Assembly: GCF_927798175.1 (NCBI RefSeq)
Contig: NZ_CAKMMP010000005.1
Location: forward strand, 124,001 to 188,000
Origin: Paenibacillus sp. JJ-223
Lineage (GTDB): Bacteria; Bacillota; Bacilli; Paenibacillales; Paenibacillaceae
DNA: 64,000 nucleotides
Direction of reading: 5' to 3'
Under the pieces are notes generated by a model. That model saw only the letters and a program-made list of their open reading frames with translations, had not been told where the DNA came from and did no database searches. Positions 62,675 to 64,000 of this stretch are shown piece after piece (positions within the stretch are counted from its first letter, which is position 1; the number at the start of each line of letters is the position of its first letter). Position numbers and translations under genes: made by a program.

Positions 62675-63352
62675 TCACTTCCTCGCCCTAAAGCTCTCTC
62701 CATGCTTCTCCCCGAGTCCGTAGTAGTGCCGAAAATTATAAATAAGCGGATCCCATCTTTCCGGATCAATATGGTCCTGAGCAGAGATGATCCCCGGATG
62801 GGCATGTACCATTAGCGCCTTAGCTTCAACAATCGCCATAAACGGCGTATGTTGGGGTATGCGAATATGCTGCACCGAGGCTTCGATTTGGAGCGCGCAT
62901 TCGGCGATCCGATCAGGACGAACTTCTGCCGAACGCTGTGACGTAAACCCCGCAGCCTCGAACTTGTCCGAGCAGAATCGATATCCCATTTCCGCTTTTT
63001 CCTCAGGAACCGGACTTTTGCCTGTATACTTTCCCAAAAGCTCAACCTGTCTCCATAAGGTGGCATCCGGCAAATTAATAACACATTCCTTATGCCTGCT
63101 CAAGTTATCGAAAGCCTGCCCTTGAACGCCTAACCCAAGCACGACGCAATCTCCCAGAGCCCATGACGACGATAACGGGGATATGTTGGTTGACCCGTCC
63201 TCATTCAGCGTGCTGAGCAGCAGCACGGGTGTGCCATAATATAAAATATTCGGGCGGATCACTTCATGAAGCTCCACCGATTTTTCATGAAAAGTCCTGG
63301 TTTCACAGCTGTTGTTATGCTCCATATGATCCTTCAGATAGCGATGTCCCAT
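62675..63352 (-). CDS. flavin reductase-like (FMN-binding) protein
   Basis: A 225-residue protein of the flavin-reductase-like split-barrel group. PNILYYGTPVLLLSTLNEDG, STNISPLSSSWALGDCVVLG and SRHKECVINLPDATLWRQVE are the FMN-binding region typical of the family. Substrate unknown. ATG 63352 follows GGAGGAAGG. It is divergent from an ArsR-type regulator that probably controls it. Confidence 0.82.
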   Translation of the reverse strand: MGHRYLKDHMEHNNSCETRTFHEKSVELHEVIRPNILYYGTPVLLLSTLNEDGSTNISPLSSSWALGDCVVLGLGVQGQAFDNLSRHKECVINLPDATLWRQVELLGKYTGKSPVPEEKAEMGYRFCSDKFEAAGFTSQRSAEVRPDRIAECALQIEASVQHIRIPQHTPFMAIVEAKALMVHAHPGIISAQDHIDPERWDPLIYNFRHYYGLGEKHGESFRARK

Positions 63353-63481
63353 GTATCCTTCCTCCATTCCATCCTTCAAAAACGACTTCTTTCATAGCGA
63401 CGACATGCATCCGACCTTCGGGGCAGATTTTTCGTGCCTGATTGCATTGTAATACGGCAATTGTTCAGTTATCATCGAAGT

Positions 63482-64000
63482 ATGAATGCATACCCTAATA
63501 TTTCAGCGATTGCATCATTAATCGCGGACCCCAGTCGTGCCGTATTTATGGAAGCCTTGCTGGACGGGAGAGCATTGCCTGCCGGCGAACTCGCTTATAT
63601 GGCGGGGGTGACTCCCCAAACCGCAAGCAACCACCTGGCCAAATTGGTAGAAGGCGGATTACTCGTTGTGGAACGTCAGGGCAGGCATCGGTATTATCGC
63701 CTGGCCAGTCATGACATTGCCTTTTTGATCGAAACGATGGCAAGCATCGCTCCCCCTGTCTCCGTACGTTCCCTCAAACAATCCGATCAGCTGCAACAGC
63801 TGAGTTCCGCCCGCACCTGTTACAATCATCTGGCCGGAAAGTTGGGTATCGCCCTCTGCGACGCCTTGTTGCAGAAAGGCTATATCGAGGACGATGGCCA
63901 GAACAAGGATTATCACATTCCAACGAAAGGATATGAATGGTTTGAGTCGTTCGGAATCGACCTTTCGCATCGATCCGGAACGCGCAGAGCAATCGCACGC
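63482..64000 (+). CDS. ArsR/helix-turn-helix transcriptional regulator (3' end outside window)
   Basis: 173 codons from ATG 63482 stay open to the window edge. The winged helix is residues 8-75 (IADPSRAVFMEALLDGRALP, AGVTPQTASNHLAKLVEGGL, then VERQGRHRYYRL). A second domain with a pair CYNHLAGKLGIALCDALLQK, then YIEDDGQNKDYHIPTKGYEW, is typical of a subgroup of ArsR-like regulators. The start lacks a strong ribosome site. It is divergent from the flavin-reductase gene, its likely target. Confidence 0.82.
   Translation, partial: MNAYPNISAIASLIADPSRAVFMEALLDGRALPAGELAYMAGVTPQTASNHLAKLVEGGLLVVERQGRHRYYRLASHDIAFLIETMASIAPPVSVRSLKQSDQLQQLSSARTCYNHLAGKLGIALCDALLQKGYIEDDGQNKDYHIPTKGYEWFESFGIDLSHRSGTRRAIAR

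Noticed and set aside
1..64000. CRISPR arrays, prophage modules, transposases
   Set aside because: No regularly spaced repeats, cas-like, phage structural or transposase proteins were seen on either strand.

Overview
The window reads as a chromosomal segment of a Paenibacillus-like member of the Bacillales. The grounds are moderate to high GC, strong AGGAGG-type ribosome binding sites, frequent TTG/GTG starts, a Gram-positive-style tad locus, a cobalamin and a c-di-AMP riboswitch, and TnrA/GlnR-type nitrogen boxes. No CRISPR array, prophage or intact insertion sequence was seen. Genus is an inference; no database was searched.

Left part (1-26 kb). A minus-strand cobalamin cluster (cobD, cbiZ, cbiB, cobC) suits salvage of cobinamide and completion of the lower-ligand side of B12. 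It is followed by a cobalamin riboswitch, with its own promoter, that must serve genes beyond the left edge. Next come lipoate ligase, a Cof-type HAD phosphatase, an EamA exporter divergent from a MocR regulator, an ECF-like sigma factor paired with a ClpP paralogue, a sulfate ABC transporter (cysT-cysW-cysA-binding protein), and housekeeping genes (pgi, ppnP, tkt, purU, nfo).

Tad region (27-38 kb). Ten minus-strand genes encode a tight-adherence / type IVb pilus machine: TadZ-like, TadA, TadB, TadC, a Flp pilin, three TadE/TadG-like pseudopilins, a prepilin peptidase and an FHA protein. An intrinsic terminator lies between a good promoter and the first gene, and one gene appears to start at CTG.

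Middle (38-46 kb). Small stress and metal genes: an Excalibur protein, a DUF6612 lipoprotein, a DCC protein, Ohr, MntH and glutathione peroxidase. One complete unit stands out: promoter, c-di-AMP (ydaO/yuaA) riboswitch, terminator, then a 131-residue protein that looks like a degenerate KtrA-type Rossmann domain.

Nitrogen region (46-59 kb), between two identical tRNA-Leu(GAG) genes. It holds an orphan UreF paralogue, a small HTH protein, a PAS protein, the urea transporter urtABCDE, and the divergent urease operon ureABCFGD, which has no ureE but a His-rich UreG. Two exact TnrA/GlnR boxes lie between urtA and ureA, and two near matches lie before the orphan ureF, so the units are probably co-regulated by nitrogen supply.

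Right end (59-64 kb). A tRNA Glu-Lys-Leu operon, a DeoR/HAD pair, MgtC, a flavin reductase and a truncated ArsR-type regulator.
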